In this document: piece after piece, positions 1 through 10,259 of the stretch | Numbering within the stretch: the stretch's first letter is position 1 | Layout of the letters: each line of letters starts with the position of its first letter | Assembly: GCA_026873275.1 (NCBI GenBank) | Contig: JANTUC010000005.1 | Coordinates: 2,604,001-2,668,000 of the forward strand | From: Pseudopithomyces maydicus | Lineage: Eukaryota > Ascomycota > Dothideomycetes > Pleosporales > Didymosphaeriaceae | Reading direction: 5' to 3' | DNA length: 64,000 nt | The notes under the pieces: model-generated | The model's database searches: none | What the model saw: only the letters and a program-made list of their open reading frames with translations | Told to the model about the DNA's origin: nothing | Program-made: the position numbers and the translations under genes

Positions 1-40
1 AGTCCTCCTTCCTATCACTGACTCCATCCCTATCAACACC

Positions 41-1605
41 TTAAATCTCTACTACAGGCGCCTTTACCTCCTCTTCTATCTCCTTTTTATCCCCCTTTCT
101 ATCCTTATTTCCATCCTCTTCTTTTACCTCCCTGTCCCCCTCCCCTTCCCCTTCCCTGCCTCCCCTCCCCTTCCCCCTACTAACCCCCCACCCCCACACC
201 TCCCCCACCCACCCCACCGCATAACACCTCTCACACGGACACCCCACCACATGCCTCGCCCCCCACCCCCACCTCCGCCTATCCTCCTCCTCAGGCCACA
301 CCCTCCTGCTCATCCCCTCCCTCACCCACAGCCGGAGCATGGGCACCCGCCACTCGTCCCACATCTCGTCTGCGACGTAGAGCTTCAGGAGCCACCAGTT
401 GGTGTGGCAGAGGTCGCAGGCGCAGGGGTGCTTGGAGTGGAGGGATAGGGAGGAGGTGGTGGTGGATGAGGAGGAGGAAGAGGAGGGAGGGGGAGGGGGA
501 TGGTGGGGGTGGGGGGAGGTTGGATGGGAAATTGGATGGGAGGTTGGATGGGAGGGTAGATGGGAGGGGGAAGAGTGTTTCGAAGGTAGGGAGGGAGAGG
601 GTGGGAAGAGAGAAGGGGGTGCTGGTTAGGGTTATGCTGGGGTGGGTGGATGAGGGGGAAGGGGGAAGGAGGGTGATGGTTGCGGGTGTTGGGGAGGAGG
701 TGCTGGGGGTGGTGGCGTGGAGGGAGAGGGATAGGTCGGTGGCTGCTTTGAGGAAGGCGGGTCTGGAGGGATGTTTGTCTTTGAGGTGGGAGAGGTGAGT
801 TGCGGAGACGTGGGGTGGGGGGCGGGTTTGGCGGGTGAGGTTTCGGGGGGAGGGATGTGTGTGAGGTTGGTGAATTGATGGGGGGTGGGGGCTGGGGTTG
901 ATGTGTTGGATGGGATGGTGAGGTTTGGGGGTTGCTTTGAGGAGGGGCGGGGGATGTGGTGGTTTGAAAGATGGGTGTTGGCCGATGGGTGTCGTGAGGC
1001 GGATGGCCACTTGAGCTCTTCTCAGACCCTGCTTCGGTTCTTGCAGTATGCCTTGCTGGTACATTCTTGATGGGCTCTTGATCTCGCTGTGCTGGGGAAT
1101 TACTCGGTGGAAGTCCCTTACTGGCAGCGTGGTGAGGACTCTTGCTCGCTTCATCCCTCTTGTCCATTTTCCCACTGTCACTCTTCTCTTTTTGGTTGGT
1201 TGTCGTGGTCAAAGGTATGTTTTCTTGGACGGCATTTCCAGCACCGCTTCCATGTTCAGACAATCCACTCGTGGTTTGGCTCTGATCACTTTTGTTCTTG
1301 AACCAAGTATAACATTTCCCTCCAACTCTATAGTAACCCAAGAGTTGATAGCATCGACAGCTCGGCACATACCCGTGACGAAGTCTTACAAGCGACATTG
1401 TGCTGCCAATAGAAGCCGCAGCTTCTCGTCGATTCGCCTTTTGCTGTGCATTATTCACATCAGAAGAATCGAGAACTCTTTCTGTAGACTGGGTGTGCTT
1501 TTGTGGTGATTGAACAAGAATTGTTGAGACAATGGGTCGTATGGGATTGGATGGAGGCTGAGGCTTCAGTGTTGAGCCTCCTCCCCTGGGTGGTGCGATC
1601 TCCAT
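41..1605 (-). CDS. Unidentified protein with Cys-containing tail, frame broken
   Basis: I do not recognise the family. The N-terminal part (Met at 1605, or 1398 within MSLVRLRHGY) carries a small Cys cluster (PSCRCYQ) and a GKCYTWF stretch. A long Pro/Ser/Thr-rich linker follows (about 1000-480), then a tail with CACDLC, TNWWLLKLY and a second cluster CPCERC near 230-250. These parts lie in different frames. The change from the last linker frame to the tail frame falls at two neighbouring G5 runs on the + strand (489-493, 495-499); one extra base in each would join them. An intron or a broken gene is also possible. The coding strand is C-rich in the linker and G-rich in the tail, as in other genes here. 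The real 3' end is uncertain. Confidence 0.4.
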
Positions 1606-2016
1606 GGTTTCGTGTCTTAGAGCGTGACAAGTTTGTAAGTACTGTCCTCAAGGTGGCGTTTCCAGAATGAGAGTGTAGGTCTGGAAAGAATTTTCAGGGT
1701 GCGCATCGCACCGTGTGAAGATGGCTGTTGGGAACGGCGAAAGCAGGGCTTCCACGAGACCGGATGTCAACCGCGTGATGGGGGTCTTTTCACAAATCAC
1801 TATCAACTTCTTCGTCAGTTGCTATGCTGAATTGTGCTGAATCGAACGGTGCCCGATGCGCTGGGCCTCATTTAGTACTATCTTTGGCGCCTTCTGTACC
1901 TGCCACAGATCACCTGGTAACCAGTGATGCCTGACCTGTTACACGAATCAGATAAACCGCTCAAAAAATAGCGTTGCTCGCATTCGTTCATGCCTACATT
2001 TTCCATTTCATTGCGG
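1606..2016. other. Intergenic, promoter side of the minus-strand gene
   Basis: No open frame, RNA or repeat is visible. It separates the start of the first gene from the 3' end of the next one, which is on the same strand. Confidence 0.5.
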
Positions 2017-3252
2017 TCATAATATGATCCATTCGACAGCTACAAGCCACTTTTCCATTTGTTCACCAGTACCAATATGCACATCCCAGATTGGTGCTCT
2101 CACGCCCACGATACTGCCTATTCTTATTCGCACGCTACCCTTCCCCCTCACGCCGCCTTGACCCGCAAGCATAATTCTGGTCTCTGCATGACCACCAGAA
2201 CTTGGATCGAAGGGCATCGAGTTTGTGTCGGTAGTTCCACGAATAAAAACAACACCGCCAGGCCAACACTCAACTTCTGCCCGTACCCCACCCCGACCTC
2301 CCGTGACGCTGGTGACTTTGATTCTCATCTGCACGCCATCTTCTTTGTCCCTACCCCATACTACAGCCGAATTATTGTTTGCACTGTACCCCGTACTCGC
2401 TGCTTCATGGATCCACGATTGCAACGTGGCAGCCATGCCATTTGGTATATATTTTCCAATCTTGCGGCTGGGTGAAAAGGTCTCTGGAAGCGGGACTGCA
2501 GCCTTGGTAGGGGAAGGCGAGAGATGTGGCAAAATAAAGTGCGGACGAGAAATGGGATGGCGGTCAGAAGCAGAAGCTGGGGCATTTTCAAATGGATTCG
2601 GCCGAGATGCAGGGACTTTAAACCGGTGGGACACTGGAGATGCTAGCTGAGGCGAGGACTGTGGATGGGGTGTAGAAGGGTCGGGGTACGCATGAGCCTG
2701 AGAGGCTGGCGGTTCCAGCGACACACGGCGGCGCTTATTGCGCTCTTCCGTAATGAAAAGTATCTCGTCTTCTTCATCTTCATCCAGGCCACCTTCGTCG
2801 TCATCAAACATGGGCGTGTGCTCGATACTTTGCATCAAATCGAAGCCATTATGGGTCTCTGTGTGCGCGGAAGATGACGGCGAGGCGGTATCTATGCTCT
2901 CAGCCTTTTTCAGCCGAAGCTTTGGCCGTGGCGTAGCTTGCGACGATGCGAAGGCATCATGGACCTGCTCTATAGGTCGCCTTTGGTCTTTGACATTTGG
3001 TGTTGTTCGTGATGCAGGCGCCGGCACCACAAACCGCTTCGCTGGCGTCACACGCTTCGGCTCGACGGCTTCATCGAAAGGTTTCCGTGAGGCAATAGCC
3101 GTCGGTTTGGGGGTTTGATCTGAGGTAGCATGGCGGAGGCCTGAGGGTGGCTTCGCTCTCGGTTTTTGTGTGGAAGGCGGGGCTGGTGCTAAGAACCGGT
3201 GGGGCGAAGGCGTATGTAGGGGCATCACGTTGCCAGCATTTTTCCTTTGCAT
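2017..3252 (-). CDS. Hypothetical nuclear-type protein
   Basis: One open exon gives 411 aa from the first ATG (3252); a second ATG lies at 3225 and the frame stays open upstream to about 3411 without an ATG. I do not know the family. The first three quarters are Pro/Ser/Thr-rich and low complexity, with an acidic stretch (FDDDEGGLDEDEEDE), then a basic cluster (NKRRR) that could be a nuclear signal. The last about 110 residues look folded: they open with GKYIPNGMAATLQSWI, contain several beta-like segments rich in Gly and Val, and end in WLVAVEWIIL. The layout (disordered basic/acidic N-terminus, compact C-terminus) suggests a chromatin or DNA-associated protein, but that is inference. Confidence 0.7.
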   Translation of the reverse strand: MQRKNAGNVMPLHTPSPHRFLAPAPPSTQKPRAKPPSGLRHATSDQTPKPTAIASRKPFDEAVEPKRVTPAKRFVVPAPASRTTPNVKDQRRPIEQVHDAFASSQATPRPKLRLKKAESIDTASPSSSAHTETHNGFDLMQSIEHTPMFDDDEGGLDEDEEDEILFITEERNKRRRVSLEPPASQAHAYPDPSTPHPQSSPQLASPVSHRFKVPASRPNPFENAPASASDRHPISRPHFILPHLSPSPTKAAVPLPETFSPSRKIGKYIPNGMAATLQSWIHEAASTGYSANNNSAVVWGRDKEDGVQMRIKVTSVTGGRGGVRAEVECWPGGVVFIRGTTDTNSMPFDPSSGGHAETRIMLAGQGGVRGKGSVRIRIGSIVGVRAPIWDVHIGTGEQMEKWLVAVEWIIL

Positions 3253-3982
3253 ACACGGTGCTTCGAATAAACCCTGGGGCGGTGGCGTACCGTCGGAGGC
3301 GGCATTGCAGCGTGAAGTGGGATGGAATCGACAGAAAGGCGGCGCGATGACGCCAGTGCGTTGACGCGCTGTCACGAGCACGCTAGCCGTTCCTGGTTTG
3401 TGCAGCTGCACCCCGAGCTACGCCGGTTGGAGCCCTGCCTCTTAACCAGTATTGTATACCTATCTCACGCCGAGGTGTATGATCTTGGAAACAAAGTTGG
3501 CAAGATGTTGCAGCTCAGAGATGGGGATCTGATGCCCCCTGCAGCCGCGCCGCGGCCCCATATGTGCACACGGTGCATGTAAATCGCGCTTATCTTATTC
3601 CAAGTTAACCAAGCAGTGGCATAACTACTTCCACATAGCTCCACCTCACGTAAACATACAACCGGACCACTCAGAATGAATGATTAGGTTTGCCTCGGGC
3701 TCGACCACTACATTAGCGCGGCCGATGGATCGTGTAGCTGGTTAGAGGAGGGGGCGCTGCATCATCAGGTGGCTGCTGATGCCATGAAATTCAGGGAGCC
3801 TCAATCTCATCGCCATCGTCGCCATACATAAAGATCGGAAGCAGCTCCTCTACTAATCTGGCTTGCGGTTGTTCTCCTAGTTATAAGCACTACAAACTAG
3901 TCGCCTGCATATTTAGCTTCTCAACGCGTCTCCAAACTCAAAGACCTACGCAAAGTAACGAGATCACACGACCTTTCACACC
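3253..3982. other. Divergent intergenic region
   Basis: Shared upstream region of the unknown gene (minus) and the secreted NTF2-like gene (plus). No gene, RNA or clear repeat is seen. Confidence 0.5.
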
Positions 3983-4550
3983 ATGCGTATCGCTTTCTTC
4001 ACAGTTCTCAGCGTTGCCTGCAGTACCGCAGCCGCCCATTGCCTCACTGAGACGTCCGCCCGCCGAGTCGCCGAAAACTTCCGCAGCACCGTTGCGGATT
4101 ACAGCCCCGAGCTAGCTGACAGGGTATTTTCTGTGAACTTCACCGACTATGCGGACGGTGTCAATGAGCTCATGAACAACGGTTGTCCAAATGGACCCAA
4201 GCCCTTAGGATCTGTATGTAGCTTCAAGCGCCGAGTAAATTCCAATCTTACCATTCTAGCCAACTTTCTCCTCCCTGCAGGAATTCAAAGACGCACAAGG
4301 CACGCAACCGCCTATTCCTTTTGAGATCCTCAAGGTCTGGAACAACTGTGAGACTGTCTTTTTGCGCTGGAGGTCCAGTCAGCCAGGTTTTGTCGAGCCG
4401 GCACAGCAAGTCACTGGTATCATTGTGCTCGAGACGTCTTACACTGGCGGGGAAGAGCCCTACATAATCGACACAGTGTACTCGGAATTCAACAGTGGGG
4501 CCTGGTTGTATGATTTGGGGATCTTCGTGCCACAGTGTAATGGGAGCTGA
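3983..4550 (+). CDS. Secreted NTF2-like domain protein
   Basis: Two exons, 3983-4213 and 4281-4550, joined across a 67-bp intron (GTATGT...CTGCAG, phase 0), give 166 aa. The N-terminus (MRIAFFTVLSVACSTAAAHC) is a typical signal peptide. The mature part has the shape of the fungal secreted NTF2-like/SnoaL-like cone fold: a helical start (TSARRVAENFRSTVADY), the FSVNFTDYADGVNELMNNGC segment, then strands including EILKVWNNCETVFLRW, TGIIVLETSY and IIDTVYSEFNSGAWLYDLG. Such proteins are common in plant-associated ascomycetes; the substrate is usually unknown. It could be an apoplastic enzyme or a small effector-like protein. It stands alone, with its own promoter. Confidence 0.8.
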
Positions 4551-4990
4551 GAGGACTATTAGAGGTGCTAAGTAGTTTTATCTATGCTGGACGGCTCTGT
4601 TTCAGCAGGAAACAATCACACAATGCGAGCTAAAGATGAAGAGCATGCGTTCAAAACGTTGTGATGTTTGTCTTTCAACCAGCGACTCAGGTCACTATTC
4701 CAGCCAACTTTATACTTATGCACATTATCTCGATCGATTCATCAACATTTCATCTGAGAATTGGAAAGAAAGAAAGTGGGTCCTACCCGAATCATTGAGT
4801 TAGTGTGGCTCTTTCCCAGGTGCAGCCTAGCGTACGTGCGTATATATAGGCAGGTGCCTAGTTCACGACATCCTTTCATCCCATGAACTCTCACTCTCCA
4901 CAGCATATACAATACGGTCAAGCCAGCTATTATTAACTGGACTATTAGGCTTCATACATCAGATTCGCTCACTCAGCACTCACTACGATC
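4551..4990. other. Intergenic, promoter of F-box gene
   Basis: AT-richer gap with TATA-like tatatata at about 4841-4848, roughly 145 bp before the next ATG. No gene is seen. Confidence 0.4.
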
Positions 4991-6022
4991 ATGGCCACCT
5001 CTTTCAACTTCCTGTCGCTGCCCAAAGAGCTCCGCCTGATGGTTTATGACTTCCTCGCATACGACATCAAACACCTCATTCTTTACACCGGACAACGTCA
5101 GCCACACTACTGCCAGGATCCGGGCGCAGATCCCGTTACCGCATCGCTCGGTACGTCGCTCCAGGTCACCCCCGAAAAGAAAACATATATACATATACAT
5201 ATACACAGAAATACAACACGTTCATGTAATCCACACATCCCCACTGACTCCCATAACCCAGGCATTGTCGCCCTATGCATCCCCTCCATCCCAGGCCTCC
5301 CCCTCCTCTCCATCTGCCAAACCATCCGCTCAGAAGCCCGCCCCATAATCCTAGCCTCCCTCCGAAAACGCGAACGCACACCACCCCGCCTCATCATCTC
5401 GTACTCGGACCTCGCCAACATCATGCACTCCCCCTTCTGGGCCATGCTCCACCTCATGCTGCAGAAGATCGTCGGCGGGCGCGAAGAGCAACGGCGCCGC
5501 AACACCGCACCCTGGACGGCGGACGAAGCGTACGGCTGCCATGCCGTGCCGTGCGTCATCAAGACGCCGCGGCCGCAAACCAAGACCCTGGCGCGCAAGC
5601 TGTACTATCTGGATAGGGAGCAGAGACGGCTGTTTAGGAAGTTTCTCCGCAACGCGCGGCGGCATTATCGGTTTTTGCAGGATATTGGGGTGCGCAAGAG
5701 GGATGTGTCGAGGGTGGAGTTGCAGGTGATGCTTGTGGGGGGTGTGACGCGCGAGGGTAATTGGGCGGTGGGGTTTGAGTATGGGCAGTTAATGACGAGA
5801 TTGTTAAGGCTGCAATTTGTGTCTTTGGAGGAAGAGGTTACTGGGGAGGGGGAGGAGGCGGAATTGCGTAGGTCGGGGCTGGTTAAGCTTGCGAGGCATT
5901 GTACGCATTTTGTGGATGAGGGGAATGAAAGATGGCGGCCGATAGGGGAGTTTGTGAGTTCGAAGGTGTGGAGGAAGGATTGGTCGTCGAGGGTTTTGGA
6001 ACAGTACTTGGGTCAGTCTTGA
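4991..6022 (+). CDS. F-box-like domain protein
   Basis: Exon 1 is 4991-5150 and exon 2 is 5262-6022. The 111-bp intron (GTACGT...AACCCAG) has no stop and a length divisible by three, so the unspliced frame is also open (343 aa); the spliced protein is 306 aa. The first residues (FNFLSLPKELRLMVYDFLAY) fit a fungal F-box-like motif, which would bind Skp1 in an SCF ubiquitin ligase. The following LLSICQTIRSEARPIIL resembles the 'hypothetical F-box, CQQIYEEA' proteins widespread in Pezizomycotina. The rest has no motif I can name. The coding strand is strongly C-rich to about 5460 and G-rich after 5640. Confidence 0.75.
   Translation: MATSFNFLSLPKELRLMVYDFLAYDIKHLILYTGQRQPHYCQDPGADPVTASLGTSLQVTPEKKTYIHIHIHRNTTRSCNPHIPTDSHNPGIVALCIPSIPGLPLLSICQTIRSEARPIILASLRKRERTPPRLIISYSDLANIMHSPFWAMLHLMLQKIVGGREEQRRRNTAPWTADEAYGCHAVPCVIKTPRPQTKTLARKLYYLDREQRRLFRKFLRNARRHYRFLQDIGVRKRDVSRVELQVMLVGGVTREGNWAVGFEYGQLMTRLLRLQFVSLEEEVTGEGEEAELRRSGLVKLARHCTHFVDEGNERWRPIGEFVSSKVWRKDWSSRVLEQYLGQS
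5151..5261 (+). other. Frame-neutral 111-bp intron
   Basis: GTACGT donor and CCCAG acceptor; AT-rich core with a tatatacata repeat near 5187-5206. Splicing rejoins codon G|GC (Gly). No in-frame stop is present, so retention would add 37 residues. Confidence 0.7.
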
Positions 6023-6980
6023 GGTTGCTCGGGACATATTCTTGAGGAGTGCTAGTAGTTGCTATTATTGGAAGATGGACGTATGGCGTCAACAACTGCG
6101 TATAGAGCTGTGAAGCAGTTTTCCACTGTGACATTCAATTAACAGTCTTCTTTTCCGTACTAGATACATTTGGTATCTCGAGCTGGAATATCAACATAAC
6201 AAATATTGTCAGCAGCGCCACTAGAAAACATACCGAACTACTAGGTGTACAGTAAAATAGGAAAAGATACATAGCCTACCCTAGGAAGCAGTATACACTA
6301 CCTCGATACAAAGCAAACTTGAGATTGATCGTATGTAAACAATCAAACGATTCCAGCCGTATCTCCCTAGGGCAACTAGTCAATTCGAACCTGGGCAGAT
6401 AAGCTGTCCCGCCCAACCCCGCACTTTCCTAGCGCCACAAGCGCCCATTTCCGAAAAGCGCCGCAAGTGGGGTAGCTATTGACCCATCGCGATTCAGTTG
6501 CGCGGGCGGTATCAATGTCACGTCGCTCTACATATACATATTGTCACGATAGCCATGTGAATCTTGTAACCATGACATGTGCTTATCAAAATGGTAATAG
6601 CATCAAAACACCACACAACCAGTTCTGTACTTCTCTCGTGAACGAAAACGTCGGTCAATTGCACCGATACCCTCCCACAATGCGATATCGGCCAAGCCCG
6701 AGCGTGAGGATCGTCAAGGTCTTGGAATACAGGAAACAAACCTCCGATATCTGTAAGGTACCAACGACCTTCTACATCGAGCCTGGGTGGGCGGATCGGG
6801 GTCACATCGGTCTACGGTTGTCGCGCGAGCTTGCGCAGGGTAGACGCCTCTTGCCAGAACGGTCATCACAAGCAGCAAGTGTAGCGGAGATGTAGCCTCG
6901 CGCCGATACGCAGATAAAATGCAGCCCGTCGCCCTTCGCTGGCCTCGCAGCTGTTGCCTTTCCACACTCCAGCCGTCAAG
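6023..6980. other. Intergenic
   Basis: Nearly 1 kb without a convincing gene. Small open frames on both strands have no family features. Confidence 0.5.
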
Positions 6981-8468
6981 ATGCGGGCCCCCACGGCACT
7001 TCCCCTCTTGAGCTTCGCGACGCTCCTCCCAGAGGTATATGCCTTCGCGATACCGCCGCAAGCCCACATTTCAAGGAGGGATAATCTCGACCAGGTGGTG
7101 CTCCCTGGGTTTCCGCATCCTAATCCTACCGTCTCGTACTGGCAGGATCCCCCGCACCGCATCGCGAACCTGCGGACCACACCCGAACTCCCCACGGCCG
7201 AGGTCTTCGACTATGTCATCGTCGGCTCGGGAATCTCGGGCGCGGCCATCGCTTTCAAATTGCTCAGCCGCGACCCCAAGCTCTCCGTCCTCATGCTGGA
7301 GGCCCGCACCGCGGCGTCCGCGGCGTCGGGGCGCAACGGCGGGCACTGCAAGCCGGGAGACTGGAAGGAGGTTAAGGAGTGGGTGGAGTTGTATGGCGAG
7401 GATGAGGCGCTTAAGATTGGGAAGATGGAACAGGACTGCGTGGACGACGTGCGCAACTTCGTCAAGACATATAATGTGAGCAGCGGGTGGCAGGACGTCG
7501 AGACTGCAGATGTGTACTGGACGAAGGAGAAGTTCGACGCCGCGGTCGAGATCAAGAAGTTCCAGGATGAGCTGGAAAGCCGGAGGCCGAACGATGGGCC
7601 GTGGTCGAACAAGCGCACTGTGTACGCTGGACAGGCTGCTCGCGACTACTGGAAGTGGCCACAGATTCTCGGCGCCGTAGCCTATTCATCCCATACACAA
7701 AATCCATATCTAACTGTCGTGGGCATCCTAGAACAGGCCTTGAAAAAGGGCCTCAATCTCCAGACCACCACCCTCGCTCTCAGCCTCGAACAACTCAACA
7801 CCACCGCCTCGGGCGCCGCAAAATGGAACGTCAAAACCGACCGCGGCACCGTCCGTGGTAAGAAAGTCGTCCTCGCCACAAACAGCTACACCAACGCGCT
7901 GCACCCGGGCCTCGCCTCCACGGGCTTCCTCGTCCCGCAGCGCAACCAAGTGGCTGCCGTCCACCCCTCCGCGTCTACAACTAACAACCCCGTCTTCCGC
8001 CGCTCGCACTCCTACCCAGACCTCCATAGCGGAAACAACTACATCGCGATACGAGCCCCCGGTGACACGGGCGCGGGCGACGTCATCGTGGGCGGGAGCA
8101 CGAAGTTCTCGCCGACGAGGGAGCGCAACATCACGGACGACTCTGTGATTAACCAGGACATTGCGGATGACTTGCACGGGGTGGGGCGAGTGGTGTTCGG
8201 GTATGAGAATTGGGGGGAGACGACGAGCGTGGTGCGGGACTGGACGGGGATCATATGCAACACGCCGGATGGGTTTCCCGTGGTGGGGGGATTGCCTGGG
8301 GAGGAGGGGCTGTGGGCGTCTGTGTGCATGAATGGGCATGGGATGGCATGGGCGTTTCGGGCGGCGGAGGCGCTGGTGGGGATGATGGAGGAGGGGGAGG
8401 CGCCGGGGTGGTTTCCTGAGACGTTTGGGATTGCGAGGGCGTGGAATTATACGAAGACGGAGGAGTAG
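6981..8468 (+). CDS. FAD-dependent oxidoreductase, DAO family
   Basis: Single exon, 495 aa from ATG 6981. An in-frame ATG at 6954 exists, but starting at 6981 puts a signal-peptide-like stretch (MRAPTALPLLSFATLLPEVYAFA) at the N-terminus. The FAD-binding Rossmann motif VIVGSGISGAA is near residue 80, followed by the acidic strand end LMLEAR. SGRNGGHC after it is the conserved flavin-contact region of this DAO branch. The C-terminal cap has DGFPVVGGLPGEEGLW and MNGHGMAWAFRAAEAL, both typical of D-amino-acid oxidase/glycine oxidase-like enzymes. The family oxidises amines or amino acids with O2, giving H2O2. The signal peptide argues for secretion or the endomembrane system. The substrate cannot be told from sequence. 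Confidence 0.9.
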   Translation: MRAPTALPLLSFATLLPEVYAFAIPPQAHISRRDNLDQVVLPGFPHPNPTVSYWQDPPHRIANLRTTPELPTAEVFDYVIVGSGISGAAIAFKLLSRDPKLSVLMLEARTAASAASGRNGGHCKPGDWKEVKEWVELYGEDEALKIGKMEQDCVDDVRNFVKTYNVSSGWQDVETADVYWTKEKFDAAVEIKKFQDELESRRPNDGPWSNKRTVYAGQAARDYWKWPQILGAVAYSSHTQNPYLTVVGILEQALKKGLNLQTTTLALSLEQLNTTASGAAKWNVKTDRGTVRGKKVVLATNSYTNALHPGLASTGFLVPQRNQVAAVHPSASTTNNPVFRRSHSYPDLHSGNNYIAIRAPGDTGAGDVIVGGSTKFSPTRERNITDDSVINQDIADDLHGVGRVVFGYENWGETTSVVRDWTGIICNTPDGFPVVGGLPGEEGLWASVCMNGHGMAWAFRAAEALVGMMEEGEAPGWFPETFGIARAWNYTKTEE

Positions 8469-8660
8469 TAGTAGGAGAGGTTTCATTGCTGGAGTGTATT
8501 GTGCTACTATATGTGTTAGTAAACTTTCTGATTGGGTCAGTTGTGGTAGCTGGCGACTTGCCATTCTTTGCCAACCTTCCCATTTTCATCTCGATGTCCG
8601 TGAGTGAAGCTAACCAATGTGTTAGCGACCTTTCGGATAGCGCCAGTCGTGGTCTACTGG

Positions 8661-9861
8661 CTACTTGCCATACCTCGCCACCCTTCCAATATCCATATCG
8701 ATCTCCGTCGGCGAAGGAGGCACATACTCCTTGGGCGAAGGAGGAATATAGCCACCGGGCGGCGGATCAACCCAACCGATCTCGAACTTGGTAGGTGGAA
8801 GACGCATGGGCGGCGGTTTAAGCCAAGGCCGGAAGGGAGCCAGGTTGGATTTGTTCGCGTCTTCGTGCTTCTCGGCCACTGAGCTTGGTCAGCTTGAATT
8901 CCCATGTAAAACAAACGAGGAAATACTCACAGTCGGGATACCTCCTAGCAAACCTCTCCCACGCGAGACACGCGGCCTTGAACCGCGGCTGCGACGCGTG
9001 CCACCCTGTAAACTCGTCGACCAGCATCCGCTGCATGGACAGATACAGCACCACCGTCTTGATCAACGCGCACGGAGCTCGAGATCCATTCGCGGCCCAA
9101 AGCGCATGCCACAGTGGTAACAGCTGCAGCGCCTCTTTCTTCTCCTCCTGCTCCTCCTTCTCATCCTTCTCATCCTCCTTCTCCTCCTTCTTTTCCTTCT
9201 CCTTCTTCTCCTTCTTCTCTTCCTTCTCCCCCTGCTCCTCCTGTTTCTCCTGCTCCTCTTTCGCCTCCTTCTCCTCCTGCTCCTCCTCCTGCTCCTCCTT
9301 CTTCTCCTCTTCCTTCTCCTTCTGCTCCTTTTTCCCTTTCTGCTCCTCCTTCTCTTTCTGCTCTTCCTTCTCCTTCTGCTCCTCCTTCTTCTTCTTCCCC
9401 TCCTTCTCCTTGTCTTTCTCCTCGTCCTTGTCCTCGTCCTTCTCCTCCTCCCACTCCCCCCAAGTCGTAGGATCCACAGCCACAAGCTCCTCCCCATCAT
9501 TCACATCGCGGCAAAACTGCACCGAATTCTGCGGGAACGTCAGGAACGCGCACAGCAGATCCCGCCCCGCCTTCCGGACGCCAGGCTGCTCCGGGACGTC
9601 CCAATGGCCGATGACGAGGCACATGTGGGTCTGGAAGTTGAGCGCATCGCGGTGCGGCTTGTAGGGGACGATCCAGTGCTCGAAGTCTGGCATGGGGCCC
9701 GAGCCGTAGCCGTAGCCGTTGGGGTTGTAGCCCGCGGGGAGGGAGGTGGGTGTCATGATTTCGTCGGCTTGCTGCTTGACGGCGGCGAAGGCGGTGGGGA
9801 ATTCGGTGGCGGCCCAGGCTTCGAGGTCGAAGACGTTGAGCGGGGGGTCTCCTAGTCTCAT
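8661..9861 (-). CDS. Hypothetical protein with long Lys/Glu-rich insert
   Basis: Two exons, 9861-8931 and 8878-8661, with a 52-bp intron (GTGAGT...GCTCAG, phase 1) give 382 aa. I do not recognise the family. Residues 1-130 and about 240-310 look folded (FEHWIVPYKPHRDALNFQTHMCLVIGHW is one conserved-looking region, split here by description only). Between them is about 105 residues made almost only of Lys, Glu, Gln and Asp, encoded by a polypurine tract on the coding strand. The second exon is Pro-rich, with GGYIPPSPKEYVPPSPTE. The insert probably forms a charged single helix. The spliced frame is supported by good splice sites and by the coding look of exon 2. Confidence 0.7.
9130..9465 (-). 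repeat. Polypurine/polypyrimidine low-complexity tract
   Basis: About 335 bp of imperfect CTC/CTT/CTG triplets on the + strand. On the minus strand it encodes the Lys/Glu/Gln insert of the surrounding gene. Units of 15-18 bp reading KEEQKE recur. Confidence 0.85.
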
Positions 9862-10259
9862 TGTGAGTATAGGTTGGGCGGCGAAGTTACCGCTTGCAGA
9901 GGGAAGGTGGGGTTTGGGGTGAGGAGGTTGAAAGGGCGGGGGGAGGAGCGGTTATATATGGGGTCGGCACGTGATAGTTGGAGTGCCGGGGCGGGCGGTT
10001 GAGCACGAACACGGCAAACGGGCGCTGCTGCCTAGAAGATTTGGTCTCGATTTTTAAGTTGTGTGAATGTGAATATCGTTTCACCTCAAGCTGTAGTGAC
10101 TAGCTTAGGAAGCCACCTGATTTCACACCGTCTGACATATACTGCACACGGCTCTGCCAATTTATCCCAAGATCCAGATACCCCATATTAGGTAGCAATT
10201 GTATAAGCCACCCTCCGTATTGATGCCACTCAATTCCTGCGATCGTGGGCAGCCTGACC
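9862..10259. other. Intergenic
   Basis: Promoter side of the Lys/Glu-rich gene and 3' side of the BTB gene. No feature is seen. Confidence 0.5.

Noticed and set aside
6375..6400. tRNA-like T-loop (GGTTCGAATT on the minus strand)
   Set aside because: Flanking bases do not pair as a T-stem, and no acceptor or anticodon arm is visible.
8885..9664. Ser/Phe-rich 259-codon frame on the + strand
   Set aside because: Produced by the polypyrimidine tract opposite the Lys/Glu insert; no start context or motifs.
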